Part shown: positions 7,317 through 16,430 of the stretch, one piece after another
Position numbering within the stretch: position 1 is the stretch's first letter
How the letters are laid out: each line of letters opens with the position of its first letter
NCBI RefSeq assembly: GCF_000687165.1
Contig: NZ_JMKU01000018.1
Span: 86,016 to 150,015, forward strand
DNA: 64,000 nt
Direction of reading: 5' to 3'
Source of the DNA: Paracidovorax oryzae ATCC 19882
GTDB taxonomy: Bacteria > Pseudomonadota > Gammaproteobacteria > Burkholderiales > Burkholderiaceae_C
Position numbers and translations under genes: made by a program
Notes under the pieces: model-generated
Told to the model about the DNA's origin: nothing
The model's database searches: none
The model's input: the letters and a program-made list of their open reading frames with translations, nothing else

Positions 7317-9269
7317 ATGTCCGCTCCCACCCTCGTCACCGAACCCCAGAGCGAAGCCCACCACGTGGACGCCTTGCCCGCGGGATCCCGCCTTGGAGAA
7401 TTCGAGGTGGTCTCGCTGCTCGGCGTCGGGGGCTTCGGCATGGTCTACAAGGCGTTCGACCATTCGCTGCTCCGGTTCGTGGCCATCAAGGAGTACATGC
7501 CCACGGCGCTGGCCGCCCGTGCGCAGGGGCAGTCGCTCTGGGTGCGTTCCTCCTCGCACGAACAGTCGTTCCAGGCGGGGCTCGCCTCCTTCGTGGCCGA
7601 GGCCCGGCTGCTCGCGCAGTTCGACCATCCCTCGCTGGTGAAGGTCTTCCGCTTCTGGGAGGCCAACCAGACTGCCTACATGGTGATGCCGCTGTACGAG
7701 GGAATGACGCTCAAGCAGGCGCGCGCCCACATGCGCACGCCGCCGCCCGAGGCCTGGCTGCGCAAGGTGCTCTGGTCCGTGCTGGGGGCGCTGCGGGTGC
7801 TCCACGAGGGCCAGACCCTGCACCGCGACATCTCGCCCGACAACATCTTCCTGCAGGACTCGGGGCTGCCGGTGCTGCTGGACCTCGGCGCGGCCCGGCA
7901 TGCCATCACCGACCATTCCCACCGGCTTACGGCGGTGCTCAAGGTCAACTACGCGCCGATCGAGCAGTACAACGACGAGGGCAACGACCTGCGCCAGGGG
8001 CCCTGGAGCGACCTGTATTCCGTGGGAGCCGTCGTGCACGGCTGCCTGTGCAACGACACGCCGCTGCCTGCGACCCTGCGCGCGATCCGCGACCGGATGG
8101 TGCCGTTCTCCCGTGTCGCGAAGACCGTGAAGCGCCAGTTCGGCGTCGAGTATTCGCCGCCGTTCGTCGCCGCGGTCTCGCAGGCGCTCGCGCTGCAGCC
8201 GCAGGACCGGCCGCAGAGCATCGATGATTTCCTGCGCACCCTCGAGATGGCGGCTCCCCCGGAAGGCATGGAGCAATTCGACTTCCGCGCCGAACTCGGC
8301 GACATCTGGGTCGAGCCGGCCGATCGCCGTGCAGCAGGGGTGGCCGTGCCGATGATCGACATCACCTCCGTGCCGGCACCGATGTCGGGCCTGCCGGTGC
8401 CCGAACCCATGGCCGCGCCCGTGCTCGTTCCCGAGCCAGCCGCCGTCACCACGGTGCTGCGCCGCAGTCCAGACCCGGCTGCCGGGCCGGAGCGCTTGCC
8501 CCGTGCGCCGACCGCGGCCGCCGCGGGGGGCGACACGGTCTTCCTCGACAGCACTGCCGATGCCGGTGACTCCTGGTTCGGGCCCGCGGGCGCACACGGG
8601 CCGGGCGGCGCGGCGATGCCCGGGCCGGCAGGCGCGGCCGTGGCTGCGCCTGCGGCGGGCCGGAAGCCACGCATGTGGGCCCTGGCGGCAGTCGCCCTGG
8701 TGGCGCTGGGTGCGTCGGCGGCCGGCGGTGCGTGGTGGGCCGCTCGTTCGGCCGACGGCAAGCCGGCGGCCGTGGCCACCGTGGCGGCTTCGACCACCGT
8801 GCCGAGGACGCCCGAAGAGGAAATCATCACGGAAACGGTGGAGCCTCCGCCCGCGGCGGTCGCTGCGGCCCCGGCGGCGTCCTCCGCCCCGGCATCGCCG
8901 GAGCCCGCGCCGTATGCGGCGGCCCAGGCCGGACCCCGGTCGGCGGTGGCCTCGGTTCCCGGCGCGCCAATGGCTGCCGCGTCTTCCGCGCGCAACCGGC
9001 CGCCCGCCCGCAAGGCGGCGGAGGCCGCCGTGGTGGCCGCCCCCGCCGCGCCCGCGGCGTCCCTGGCGGCGGTGCCCGCGGCGCCTCCGAAGCCCGCGCC
9101 GCGCGTGATCGGCCCGGACGAGGCGTGCGCGGACGCAGGCTTCCTGGCGCGGCCGATGTGCATCCACCAGGAATGCCAGCGTCCCGCGGTGGCGAACCAC
9201 CCGCTGTGCGTGGAGAACCGCCGCCGCCTGGAGGCGGAGGAGCGCCGCCGGCTGATGCAGCCCCAGTGA
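7317..9269 (+). CDS. membrane-anchored serine/threonine protein kinase
   Basis: This 650-residue protein has a Hanks-type kinase domain at residues about 30-295. It shows glycine loop GVGGFG (36-41), VAIK with Lys58, HRDISPDN with Asp171, and DLG (Asp189) in place of DFG. A Pro/Ala-rich linker leads to one membrane helix at about 453-475. A low-complexity Ala/Pro/Val stretch follows, ending in a small domain with four cysteines (DEACADAGF, PMCIHQEC, PLCVENRRR). The predicted layout is kinase in the cytoplasm and tail in the periplasm. The start at 7317 (MSAPTLVTEP) precedes the domain by a normal distance; the frame from 7137 overlaps the rlmJ promoter. The DLG change is common in bacterial kinases and does not by itself imply inactivity. 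No substrate or phosphatase gene is adjacent. Confidence 0.88.
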   Translation: MSAPTLVTEPQSEAHHVDALPAGSRLGEFEVVSLLGVGGFGMVYKAFDHSLLRFVAIKEYMPTALAARAQGQSLWVRSSSHEQSFQAGLASFVAEARLLAQFDHPSLVKVFRFWEANQTAYMVMPLYEGMTLKQARAHMRTPPPEAWLRKVLWSVLGALRVLHEGQTLHRDISPDNIFLQDSGLPVLLDLGAARHAITDHSHRLTAVLKVNYAPIEQYNDEGNDLRQGPWSDLYSVGAVVHGCLCNDTPLPATLRAIRDRMVPFSRVAKTVKRQFGVEYSPPFVAAVSQALALQPQDRPQSIDDFLRTLEMAAPPEGMEQFDFRAELGDIWVEPADRRAAGVAVPMIDITSVPAPMSGLPVPEPMAAPVLVPEPAAVTTVLRRSPDPAAGPERLPRAPTAAAAGGDTVFLDSTADAGDSWFGPAGAHGPGGAAMPGPAGAAVAAPAAGRKPRMWALAAVALVALGASAAGGAWWAARSADGKPAAVATVAASTTVPRTPEEEIITETVEPPPAAVAAAPAASSAPASPEPAPYAAAQAGPRSAVASVPGAPMAAASSARNRPPARKAAEAAVVAAPAAPAASLAAVPAAPPKPAPRVIGPDEACADAGFLARPMCIHQECQRPAVANHPLCVENRRRLEAEERRRLMQPQ

Positions 9270-9322
9270 GCCGCGCGGTGCCCCGGGCCGCCTGCGATGC
9301 CGCACCGGGCCCAGAGGGGGAT

Positions 9323-9352
9323 TTGCGGTGCTGCCCGGGTATTTCGTATAAT
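9323..9352 (+). promoter_or_regulatory. promoter of rplM-rpsI
   Basis: TTGCGG (9323-9328) and TATAAT (9347-9352) are separated by 18 bases, a good sigma-70 promoter. Start would be near 9359, leaving a leader of about 120 bases before rplM, long enough for a regulatory structure although I could not recognise a known one. Confidence 0.7.
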
Positions 9353-9479
9353 GGCGGGCTTCGCAGCGAATTCCCAGGTCCCGCGGCGGAGCGCAAGACA
9401 CCACCTAAGAGGCTTCCGTACAGAGAAGCACCGACCGTGGAAAAGGACCGCCAAACCCTCTTTTTGTGAAGAGAAACTC

Positions 9480-9908
9480 ATGTCCACTTTCAGCGCAAAG
9501 CCCGCTGAGGTCGTGCACGAGTGGTTTGTGATTGACGCGACCGACAAGGTCCTCGGACGAGTAGCCAGCGAAGTTGCTCTCCGTCTGCGCGGCAAACACA
9601 AGGCCATTTACACGCCTCACGTCGATACCGGCGATTTCATCGTCATCATCAACGCCTCCAAGCTCAAGGTCACCGGCACCAAGTCCCTGGACAAGGTGTA
9701 CTACCGCCACTCCGGCTATCCCGGTGGCATCACGGCGACGAACTTCCGCGACCTGCAGGCCAAGCACCCCGGCCGCGCACTCGAGAAGGCCGTCAAGGGC
9801 ATGCTGCCCAAGGGCCCCCTGGGCTACGCCATGATCAAGAAGCTCAAGGTCTACGGCGGCGCGGAACATCCGCACACCGCTCAGCAGCCCAAGGCGCTGG
9901 AAATCTAA
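9480..9908 (+). CDS. rplM: 50S ribosomal protein L13
   Basis: The protein has 142 residues, the same length as E. coli L13. The family pattern is clear: [50 protein letters not shown] and [12 protein letters not shown]13 is an early-assembly protein of the large subunit. The start at 9480 follows GAAGAGAAACTC and matches the family; the frame open from 9297 is untranslated leader. Followed after nine bases by rpsI. Confidence 0.98.
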
Positions 9909-9917
9909 GGAGCCGAC

Positions 9918-10310
9918 ATGATTGGTGAATGGAACAATGGCACCGGCCGTCGCAAGTCCAGCGTCGCCCGCGTGTTTCTGAAGAAGGGTTCCGGCAAGAT
10001 CACTGTGAATGGCAAAGACATTCAGCAGTACTTCGGCCGCGAAACCTCCATCATGATCGCCAAGCAGCCGCTCGTGCTGACCAACCATGTCGAGACCTTC
10101 GACATCCAGGTCAACGTGCACGGCGGCGGTGAGTCCGGCCAGGCCGGCGCCACCCGCCACGGCATCACCCGCGCCCTGATCGACTACGATGCAACGCTGA
10201 AGTCCGCACTGAGCCAGGCTGGCTTCGTGACCCGCGATGCCCGTGAGGTCGAGCGCAAGAAGGTCGGTCTGCATTCCGCACGCCGCGCCAAGCAGTTCTC
10301 GAAGCGCTGA
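9918..10310 (+). CDS. rpsI: 30S ribosomal protein S9
   Basis: The protein has 130 residues. It shows [25 protein letters not shown] at the start and the invariant basic C-terminal tail ending KQFSKR, which reaches the P-site tRNA in the small subunit. AAGGAG at 9907-9912 serves as ribosome-binding site. Forms the standard two-gene unit with rplM and is closed by the strong terminator at 10366-10393. Confidence 0.98.
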   Translation: MIGEWNNGTGRRKSSVARVFLKKGSGKITVNGKDIQQYFGRETSIMIAKQPLVLTNHVETFDIQVNVHGGGESGQAGATRHGITRALIDYDATLKSALSQAGFVTRDAREVERKKVGLHSARRAKQFSKR

Positions 10311-10365
10311 TCTTCGGTGCGCTGCACCTGGCCGCGAGGTTCTCCGGTGGAGCGCTTCCGGCCAC

Positions 10366-10393
10366 GAAAAACCGCCATCATTGGCGGTTTTTT
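10366..10393 (+). terminator. rho-independent terminator of rplM-rpsI
   Basis: AAAAACCGCC pairs with GGCGGTTTTT around an ATCATT loop, followed by a T-run. It ends 37 bases before the next gene. Confidence 0.9.
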
Positions 10394-10429
10394 GCTTTGG
10401 GCGAACGCTTTTTGAAGGAGGGTTGACGC

Positions 10430-11140
10430 ATGCGACTCAAGCTGCTGCGGCGCAGGCTGACTGTGAGCGCTCCGCGCGTGGCGATCCGCAACGCCATGCC
10501 CTGGCCCCTGCGCTGGATCCTGCTGGCCGTGTTCTTCGGCCTGTGCGCGGCCATCGCCCTGTGGGCCTTCGAGTTCGGCAAGAGCATCGCCGGCCTGGAT
10601 TCCCGCTCCAGGGACGAACTGGTGCGGCTGCGCGAGGAAGTGTCGCGGCTGCGGGAGGAGACGCGTGCGCGCGACGAGGCCACCAGTGCCGAGGGTTCCC
10701 TGCTCACCGCAGAGCGCGCGGCGCTGGAGCGCGTGATGGCGCGCATGCGGCAGCTGGAAGCCGACAACCGCACGCTGCGCGACGACCTCGGGTTCTTCGA
10801 GAAGCTCATTCCCGCAGGCAGGGCCGATGGCGTGAGCATCCGGGGCCTGCAGGCCGAGGCCATGGGCGCGGGCCAGCTGCGCTGGCAGGTGCTGGTGATC
10901 CAGCCGGTGCGCAATGCGCCCCCCTTCAAGGGGCGCCTGGAACTGCTGGTGGAGGGGATGCGGGACGGCAGGCCCTGGACGCAGCCGCTGCCCGGTGGTT
11001 CCCAGGCGCTGCAGTTCGAGCATTACCGCCGCGTGGAGGGGGTGTCGGAAATTCCATCCGGCGCCGTGGTAAAAACCGTGACCGCGCGGGTCCTGGAGGG
11101 CAGTGCGGTCCGGGCCGCCCACCAGTTCTCGATGCAGTAA
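10430..11140 (+). CDS. DUF6776-family inner-membrane protein with coiled coil
   Basis: This 236-residue protein begins with a basic tail, has one membrane helix at about residues 25-45 ([23 protein letters not shown]), then a coiled coil from about 55 to 115 with Leu/Arg/Glu heptads. A compact C-terminal domain of about 110 residues follows, which I take as periplasmic. The pattern matches the uncharacterised DUF6776 family found next to bactofilin in Burkholderiales. GGAGG at 10417-10421 gives a good ribosome-binding site. Placement before a bactofilin suggests a role in cell shape or envelope organisation, but this is inference. Confidence 0.8.
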   Translation: MRLKLLRRRLTVSAPRVAIRNAMPWPLRWILLAVFFGLCAAIALWAFEFGKSIAGLDSRSRDELVRLREEVSRLREETRARDEATSAEGSLLTAERAALERVMARMRQLEADNRTLRDDLGFFEKLIPAGRADGVSIRGLQAEAMGAGQLRWQVLVIQPVRNAPPFKGRLELLVEGMRDGRPWTQPLPGGSQALQFEHYRRVEGVSEIPSGAVVKTVTARVLEGSAVRAAHQFSMQ

Positions 11141-11178
11141 CCGCCGGCGCGCGGCCGTCCCGCCAAGGAGGTTTCACC

Positions 11179-11580
<402 letters not shown>

Positions 11581-11645
11581 ACGTCGCGAAAACGCCATTG
11601 CAGTACCATCGGAGACCATTCCTCCCCTCAGCCGGAGACACCCCC

Positions 11646-12011
11646 ATGAGCGCAGTAGCCGAGAACATCCAGACCGAAATGCCCGCCCCCATCGTCTTCA
11701 CCGACAGTGCAGCCGCCAAGGTGGCCGACCTGATCGCCGAAGAGGGCAACCCCGACCTGAAGCTGCGCGTATTCGTGCAGGGTGGCGGCTGCTCGGGCTT
11801 CCAGTACGGCTTCACGTTCGACGAGATCACGAACGAGGACGACACCACGATGACGAAGAATGGGGTCTCGCTGCTGATCGATGCCATGAGCTACCAGTAC
11901 CTCGTGGGCGCCGAGATCGACTACAAGGAAGACCTGCAGGGCGCCCAGTTCGTGATCAAGAACCCGAACGCCACCACCACCTGCGGATGCGGATCGAGCT
12001 TCTCGGTCTGA
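11646..12011 (+). CDS. erpA: iron-sulfur cluster insertion protein ErpA
   Basis: This 121-residue A-type carrier delivers Fe-S clusters to apo-enzymes. The three invariant cysteines are present: Cys49 in [11 protein letters not shown], and Cys113/Cys115 in TTCGCGSSF. Length and sequence agree with ErpA rather than IscA (longer N-terminus, DEITNEDDT segment). It sits alone between the bactofilin gene and a strong terminator, outside any isc operon, which is normal for erpA. Confidence 0.96.
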   Translation: MSAVAENIQTEMPAPIVFTDSAAAKVADLIAEEGNPDLKLRVFVQGGGCSGFQYGFTFDEITNEDDTTMTKNGVSLLIDAMSYQYLVGAEIDYKEDLQGAQFVIKNPNATTTCGCGSSFSV

Positions 12012-12028
12012 CCCCATCCCGGTGACAG

Positions 12029-12056
12029 CAAGCCGCCCCAGGGCGGCTTTTTTGTT
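12029..12056 (+). terminator. rho-independent terminator of erpA
   Basis: AAGCCGCC-CCA-GGGCGGCTT is followed by TTTTTG, a canonical hairpin and T-tract 18 bases after the erpA stop. It overlaps the putative upstream start (12022) of the next frame, which argues for the later start at 12091. Confidence 0.92.
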
Positions 12057-12090
12057 CCTGCCTGTTCTCTCCCGCCAGACGCCTGCCCCC

Positions 12091-13539
12091 ATGTCCCCCA
12101 GCGCCGCATCCGAACCGCCCCTGCCGCCAGGCCCCTCGCCAGACCGCCGCATCCTGCTGTGGATCGTGGCAGTGGGTTTCTTCATGCAGACGCTCGACGC
12201 GACCATCGTCAACACGGCCCTGCCGGCGATGGCGGCGAGCCTGGGCGAGAGCCCATTGCGGATGCAGTCGGTGATCGTCGCGTATTCGCTGACCATGGCC
12301 ATGCTGATCCCGGCATCGGGCTGGCTCGCGGACCGGTTCGGCACCCGTACGGTGTTCCTGTTCGCCATTGCCGTCTTCTCGCTCGGCTCGCTGGCCTGTG
12401 CGGCATCGCGCCACCTGGGGGAACTGGTGGCGTCGCGCGTGCTGCAGGGGCTGGGCGGCGCGCTGCTGCTGCCCGTGGGGCGCCTGGCGGTGCTGCGCAC
12501 ATTCCCCCGGGGTGAATTCCTCGAGGCGATGAGCTTCGTCGCCATTCCCGGGCTCATCGGGCCGCTGCTGGGGCCTACGCTGGGCGGCTGGCTGGTGCAG
12601 AGCGCGTCGTGGCATTGGGTGTTCCTCATCAACCTGCCGGTGGGCTTGATCGGCCTGCTGGCGGCAGCCCGGTTCATGCCCGTGCTGCGGGCGGAGCGGC
12701 CCGATCCCTTCGACATGGCGGGCTATGTGCTGCTGGCCTTCGGCATGGTGTCCATCTCGCTGTCCATCGAGGCCGCAGGCGTGGTCGGGCGCGGCGGGGC
12801 GGCGGCGCTGGGCGTGGGCGGCCTGGTGGCGCTGGTCGTGTACTGGCTGCATGCCGCGCGGCACGAGCGGCCGCTCTATTCGCCGCACCTGTTCCGTGTA
12901 CGGACGTTGTCGGTCGGGCTGCTGGGCAACCTGTTCTGCCGGCTCGGCAGCGGTGCCATGCCCTTCCTGATTCCGGTGTCGTTGCAACTGCTGCTGGGAT
13001 ACTCGCCCATGCATGCCGGCATGATGATGCTGCCCGCGGCCCTCGCGGGCATGGCCATCAAGCGGGTGGCGACGCCCTTGATCCGCCGGTGCGGCTACCG
13101 GAACACCCTGGTCGCCAATACCGCGCTGCTGGGGGTGCTGATGGCCAGTTTTGCGCTGCGCGAGCCCGGCTGGCCGCTGGCGTGGCAGGTGCTGCAGCTG
13201 GCGGCCTTCGGTGCCGTCAACTCGCTGCAGTTCTCGGCGATGAACACCATCACCCTCAAGGACCTGGACGGCGCCAGCGCGAGCAGTGGCAATGGCTTGC
13301 TGTCGATGGTGCAGATGCTGGCGATGAGCCTGGGCGTGGCGGTGGCGGGGGCCGTTCTTTCGGAATGGAGCCAGGCATACGGCGGCGCCGAGGTGCCCGG
13401 CGCGGTGCTGCACGCCTTCCAGTCCACTTTCCTGACGGTGGGCTTCATCACCATCGTTTCGGCGGCCGTGTTCTGGCAGCTGCCGCGGGAGGCGCGCACA
13501 CCGCCCCGCGAGGGGCCCGAGGTGTCGGGGCAGGGTTGA
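12091..13539 (+). CDS. MFS transporter, DHA2/EmrB-QacA type (MdtD-like)
   Basis: This 482-residue protein has about 13-14 membrane helices. The first shows FFMQTLDATIVNTALPAMA, the DHA2 mark; GWLADRFGTRTVF is the loop 2-3 signature, and GPLLGPTLGGWLV is motif C of drug-proton antiporters. It is likely a proton-driven exporter of small toxic compounds; the substrate is unknown. The start at 12091 avoids the erpA terminator. No regulator or membrane-fusion partner is adjacent. It converges on anmK. Confidence 0.88.
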   Translation: MSPSAASEPPLPPGPSPDRRILLWIVAVGFFMQTLDATIVNTALPAMAASLGESPLRMQSVIVAYSLTMAMLIPASGWLADRFGTRTVFLFAIAVFSLGSLACAASRHLGELVASRVLQGLGGALLLPVGRLAVLRTFPRGEFLEAMSFVAIPGLIGPLLGPTLGGWLVQSASWHWVFLINLPVGLIGLLAAARFMPVLRAERPDPFDMAGYVLLAFGMVSISLSIEAAGVVGRGGAAALGVGGLVALVVYWLHAARHERPLYSPHLFRVRTLSVGLLGNLFCRLGSGAMPFLIPVSLQLLLGYSPMHAGMMMLPAALAGMAIKRVATPLIRRCGYRNTLVANTALLGVLMASFALREPGWPLAWQVLQLAAFGAVNSLQFSAMNTITLKDLDGASASSGNGLLSMVQMLAMSLGVAVAGAVLSEWSQAYGGAEVPGAVLHAFQSTFLTVGFITIVSAAVFWQLPREARTPPREGPEVSGQG

Positions 13540-13560
13540 AGGCAGTAGCCTGGCCGGGCC

Positions 13561-14688
13561 TCAGGCGGGGTAGAGGGCTCCGAGCACGCGCGGGCCGGCG
13601 GCCCCCGTCACCTGGGGCAGGTTGCCAGGCAGGTGGCGCAGGGCGCGGTGGGCCAGCCAGGCGAACGCGGCGGCTTCGACCTGCTGCGGCGGCAGGCCGA
13701 AGGCGTCCGTCGTCTGGACTTCGACCCCGGGCAGCAGGGCGGCCAGCCGGCGCATCAGCAGGCCGTTGCGGGCGCCGCCGCCGCACACGGCGAGCTGCCT
13801 TCCGCCCTGGCCGTGGCTTTCCATGGCCATCGCGCAGGCGCGGGCCGTCAGTTCGGTCAGCGTGGCCTGCACATCCCGGGGCGGCAGCGCGGGCAGTTCC
13901 TGGAGATGGGCCTGCAGCCAGGCCGCGTTGAACAGGTCGCGCCCCGTGCTCTTGGGCGGCGGCTGGTGCAGGTACGGTTCCGACAGCAGGCGTTCCAGCA
14001 ATGCGGGCTGTACGCTGCCCTGTGCGCCCCAGGCGCCGTCGGCATCGTAGGGCTGGCCGGTGTGGAGGCCGCACCAGTGGTCCATCAGCGCGTTGCCCGG
14101 TCCGCAGTCGAAACCCAGGACCCCGCCCTGCGCGCCGAGGACGCTGAGGTTGGCGATGCCGCCGATGTTCAGCACGCACACCGTGGTGCCCGGCCGGCCG
14201 AACACGGCCTGGTGGAAGGCCGGCACCAGCGGCGCGCCCTGGCCGCCCGCGGCCACGTCGCGGCTGCGGAAGTCGGCTACCACGGCGATACCGGTGCGCT
14301 CGGCCAGCAGGGCCGGGCTGTTGAGCTGCAGGGTGTAGCCGGTGCCGTCGAAGAAGCCCGGGCGGTGCCGCACGGTCTGGCCGTGTGCGCCGATGGCCTG
14401 CACATCGGCCGGATCGAGTCGTGCGGCCTGGAGCAGCCGCTGGACCACCTCGGCATAGATGGCCGTCAGCGCATTGGCCGCCAGCGCAGCACGGTGCAGC
14501 TCGTCCGCCCCGCTGGTGTTGAGCGCCAGCAACTCGGCCTTGAGCGCATCGGGCAGCGGCGCGGACGCAAAACCCGCGACCCGCAGCGGCGTTCCCTCCT
14601 CGAATTCGACCAGCGCCCCATCCACCCCATCGAGCGAAGTGCCCGACATGAGCCCGATATAGCGTTCAGTCGTCGTGGGAGATGTCAT
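13561..14688 (-). CDS. anmK: anhydro-N-acetylmuramic acid kinase
   Basis: This 375-residue kinase phosphorylates and opens 1,6-anhydro-MurNAc released from the wall, feeding it to MurNAc-6-P and then UDP-GlcNAc. YIGLMSGTSLDGVDGALVEF is the phosphate-binding N-terminal motif, with GAHGQTVRHRP and LNIGGIANLSVL later, and VCGGGARNGLLMRRL near the end. The start at 14688 is chosen by alignment to the family; 14721 is possible and neither has a clear ribosome-binding site. It lies downstream of the M23 peptidase on the same strand, separated by the dispersed repeat. Confidence 0.93.
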   Translation of the reverse strand: MTSPTTTERYIGLMSGTSLDGVDGALVEFEEGTPLRVAGFASAPLPDALKAELLALNTSGADELHRAALAANALTAIYAEVVQRLLQAARLDPADVQAIGAHGQTVRHRPGFFDGTGYTLQLNSPALLAERTGIAVVADFRSRDVAAGGQGAPLVPAFHQAVFGRPGTTVCVLNIGGIANLSVLGAQGGVLGFDCGPGNALMDHWCGLHTGQPYDADGAWGAQGSVQPALLERLLSEPYLHQPPPKSTGRDLFNAAWLQAHLQELPALPPRDVQATLTELTARACAMAMESHGQGGRQLAVCGGGARNGLLMRRLAALLPGVEVQTTDAFGLPPQQVEAAAFAWLAHRALRHLPGNLPQVTGAAGPRVLGALYPA

Positions 14689-14771
14689 GGGGCCGGCCGG
14701 GATGGAAGGAGAAAACAGCATAAAACATGCCGCGGCTTCTAAAACCTGACGCGGCTTTCACGCCGGCGCGG

Positions 14772-14881
14772 CCTGAGACCAGCAGGCGCCACGGAACCGG
14801 CTTTGCCGGGCCGTCGGCGTCGTCCCCCTTCCCGGCGAAGCCGAGAGAAGGGGGAAGCGGCGCAGCCGCTCAGGGGGATGT
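14772..14881 (-). repeat. dispersed intergenic repeat, copy 2 (3'-UTR element)
   Basis: On the minus strand the element starts seven bases after the stop codon of the M23 peptidase gene and matches copy 1 at 2657-2771. Its first hairpin is AGCGGC-TGC-GCCGCT, where copy 1 has AGGCGC-TGC-GCGCCT: both arms changed together. The third hairpin keeps CCGGC/GCCGG with loop AAA instead of GGA. Confidence 0.85.
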
Positions 14882-14887
14882 ACCCCC

Positions 14888-16297
14888 TTATTGCGCGCCG
14901 GCCTGCTGCACCTGCGCAGCCGAGGCCAGTTGCACGCGCATGTTCGAGGCCAGGCGGTTGAACGCGGCGCGAGAGGCGGCCGATACCGGCTGGGCCGCCG
15001 CGCTTTGCTGCGCGAGCACCATCGGATCCTGGTGCTGGCCGTTCACGCGCGATTCGAAGTGGAGGTGGGGCCCGGTCGCCCAGCCCGTCGCGCCGACGGC
15101 ACCGATGGTCTGGCCCTGCTCCACGGCCTGGCCCTTGCGCACGTCGATGCGGCTCAGGTGCGCATACACCGTCACGTGCTGGTTGTTGTGCTTGATGTAG
15201 ATGACGTTGCCATAGCCGTTCTGCACGCCGGCGAAGTCCACCGTGCCGTCCCCGACGGTGCGCACGGCCGTGCCGGTGGGCGCGGCGAAATCCGTGCCGA
15301 GGTGGGCGCGCCACTTCTGCAGGATGGGATGGAAGCGCATCTTGAAGCCGCTGGTCACGCGCGAGAACTCCACCGGCGAGGCGAGGTAGGCGCGGCGCAT
15401 GCTCTCGCCTTCCAGCGTGTAGTACGAGCCCTTGGATGCCCCCGGCTCCTGGAACCAGACGGCGTCGTAGGTCTTGCCGTTATTGTGGAACTCGGCGCTG
15501 AGCACGCGGCCGCTGCGCAGCGGTTCGCCGTCGGCCTCGAGCGTCTCGTACACCACCGAGAAGCGGTCTTCCTTGCGCAGCGCCCGGTGGAAGTCGATGT
15601 TGCTGGAGAAGACTTCCGCCAGCTGGATGGCCACGCCGTCCGGGATGTTGGCAGCATCGGTGGCCGCGAAGAGCGAACTGCGGATGATGCCGCCGGCCAG
15701 GCGGTTGCCCACGGTGAGGGGCGCCGTCTCGATGCGCGAGGCGAACGTGCTGCCCTGGCGCTCGACCACGAGGCGGCGGAAGTTGCCGCTGTCGTCCTGC
15801 ACCCAGCGCGCCGTGAGTTTCACGAGCCGGTGGTCCTCGGTGGTTTCTGCGGAGACCGAGCGGCCGCCGCGGCCCAGCAGAGTCTGGCGCACCTGGCCGT
15901 CGCTGCGCAGGAAGGCTGCGGCCTCGGGGTCGGCCACGCCCAGGCGCTGCAGGATGGCCTCGGCCGTGTCGCTGCTGCGGGTCTGGTCGGTGCGGTAGAG
16001 GGAGTAGCTGGGAATGTCCACCAGCGCGGACAGCGGGCGGTCGCCCGCGAGGGACTCGACCGGATACTCGACGGTGGTGCGGGGCAGGTCGCCCGGATCG
16101 GGTGCGAACGACGCCACGGCGAAGGCGCCACCTCCGCCGGTGAGCAGGACGGCCGCGACCGCGGCGGTGATGCGTTTGGGATGGGTCTGGGCAAAGCGCG
16201 AGAGCCGATCCAGCAATGCAAGGCCGGCGGAGGTCAAGCCGTTGTTCAAGAGTCTGTTCCCCAGGGTGAAGCGCATGCGGGCCCATGAGGGCGGCAT
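14888..16297 (-). CDS. M23-family metallopeptidase (LytM-type murein endopeptidase)
   Basis: The product is about 469 residues. A single membrane helix near the N-terminus (ITAAVAAVLLTGGGGAFAVASF) anchors it in the inner membrane. A long periplasmic region follows, and the C-terminal third is the LytM domain: MRFHPILQKWRAHLGTDFAAP (zinc ligands His and Asp of HxxxD), YGNVIYIKHNN, VYAHLSRIDVRKGQ, and TGPHLHFE (HxH ligands). The ligands are intact, so an active endopeptidase cutting peptidoglycan cross-links is expected. Starts at 16399, 16297 and 16276 are all in frame. I prefer 16297 because 16399 lies almost at the divergent tyrS start. A TATACT at 16389-16394 on this strand could be its -10. 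Confidence 0.9.
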   Translation of the reverse strand: MPPSWARMRFTLGNRLLNNGLTSAGLALLDRLSRFAQTHPKRITAAVAAVLLTGGGGAFAVASFAPDPGDLPRTTVEYPVESLAGDRPLSALVDIPSYSLYRTDQTRSSDTAEAILQRLGVADPEAAAFLRSDGQVRQTLLGRGGRSVSAETTEDHRLVKLTARWVQDDSGNFRRLVVERQGSTFASRIETAPLTVGNRLAGGIIRSSLFAATDAANIPDGVAIQLAEVFSSNIDFHRALRKEDRFSVVYETLEADGEPLRSGRVLSAEFHNNGKTYDAVWFQEPGASKGSYYTLEGESMRRAYLASPVEFSRVTSGFKMRFHPILQKWRAHLGTDFAAPTGTAVRTVGDGTVDFAGVQNGYGNVIYIKHNNQHVTVYAHLSRIDVRKGQAVEQGQTIGAVGATGWATGPHLHFESRVNGQHQDPMVLAQQSAAAQPVSAASRAAFNRLASNMRVQLASAAQVQQAGAQ

Positions 16298-16430
16298 GCG
16301 AGGAATGTCCGTGGTTGCAGCGGCAGGCACCGGGCCGTAAGGCGAAACGGCGGGCGCACTAGAATTCGCCGCTGCAAAGGTGGCAGGAAGTATAGCCACC
16401 GACCTACCCGCCGAACCCGATAAAACCCTT

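Noticed and set aside
7194..9404. Minus-strand frame of 736 codons opposite the kinase
   Set aside because: The kinase motifs are unambiguous on the plus strand. The antisense product is Arg/Gly/His-rich filler.
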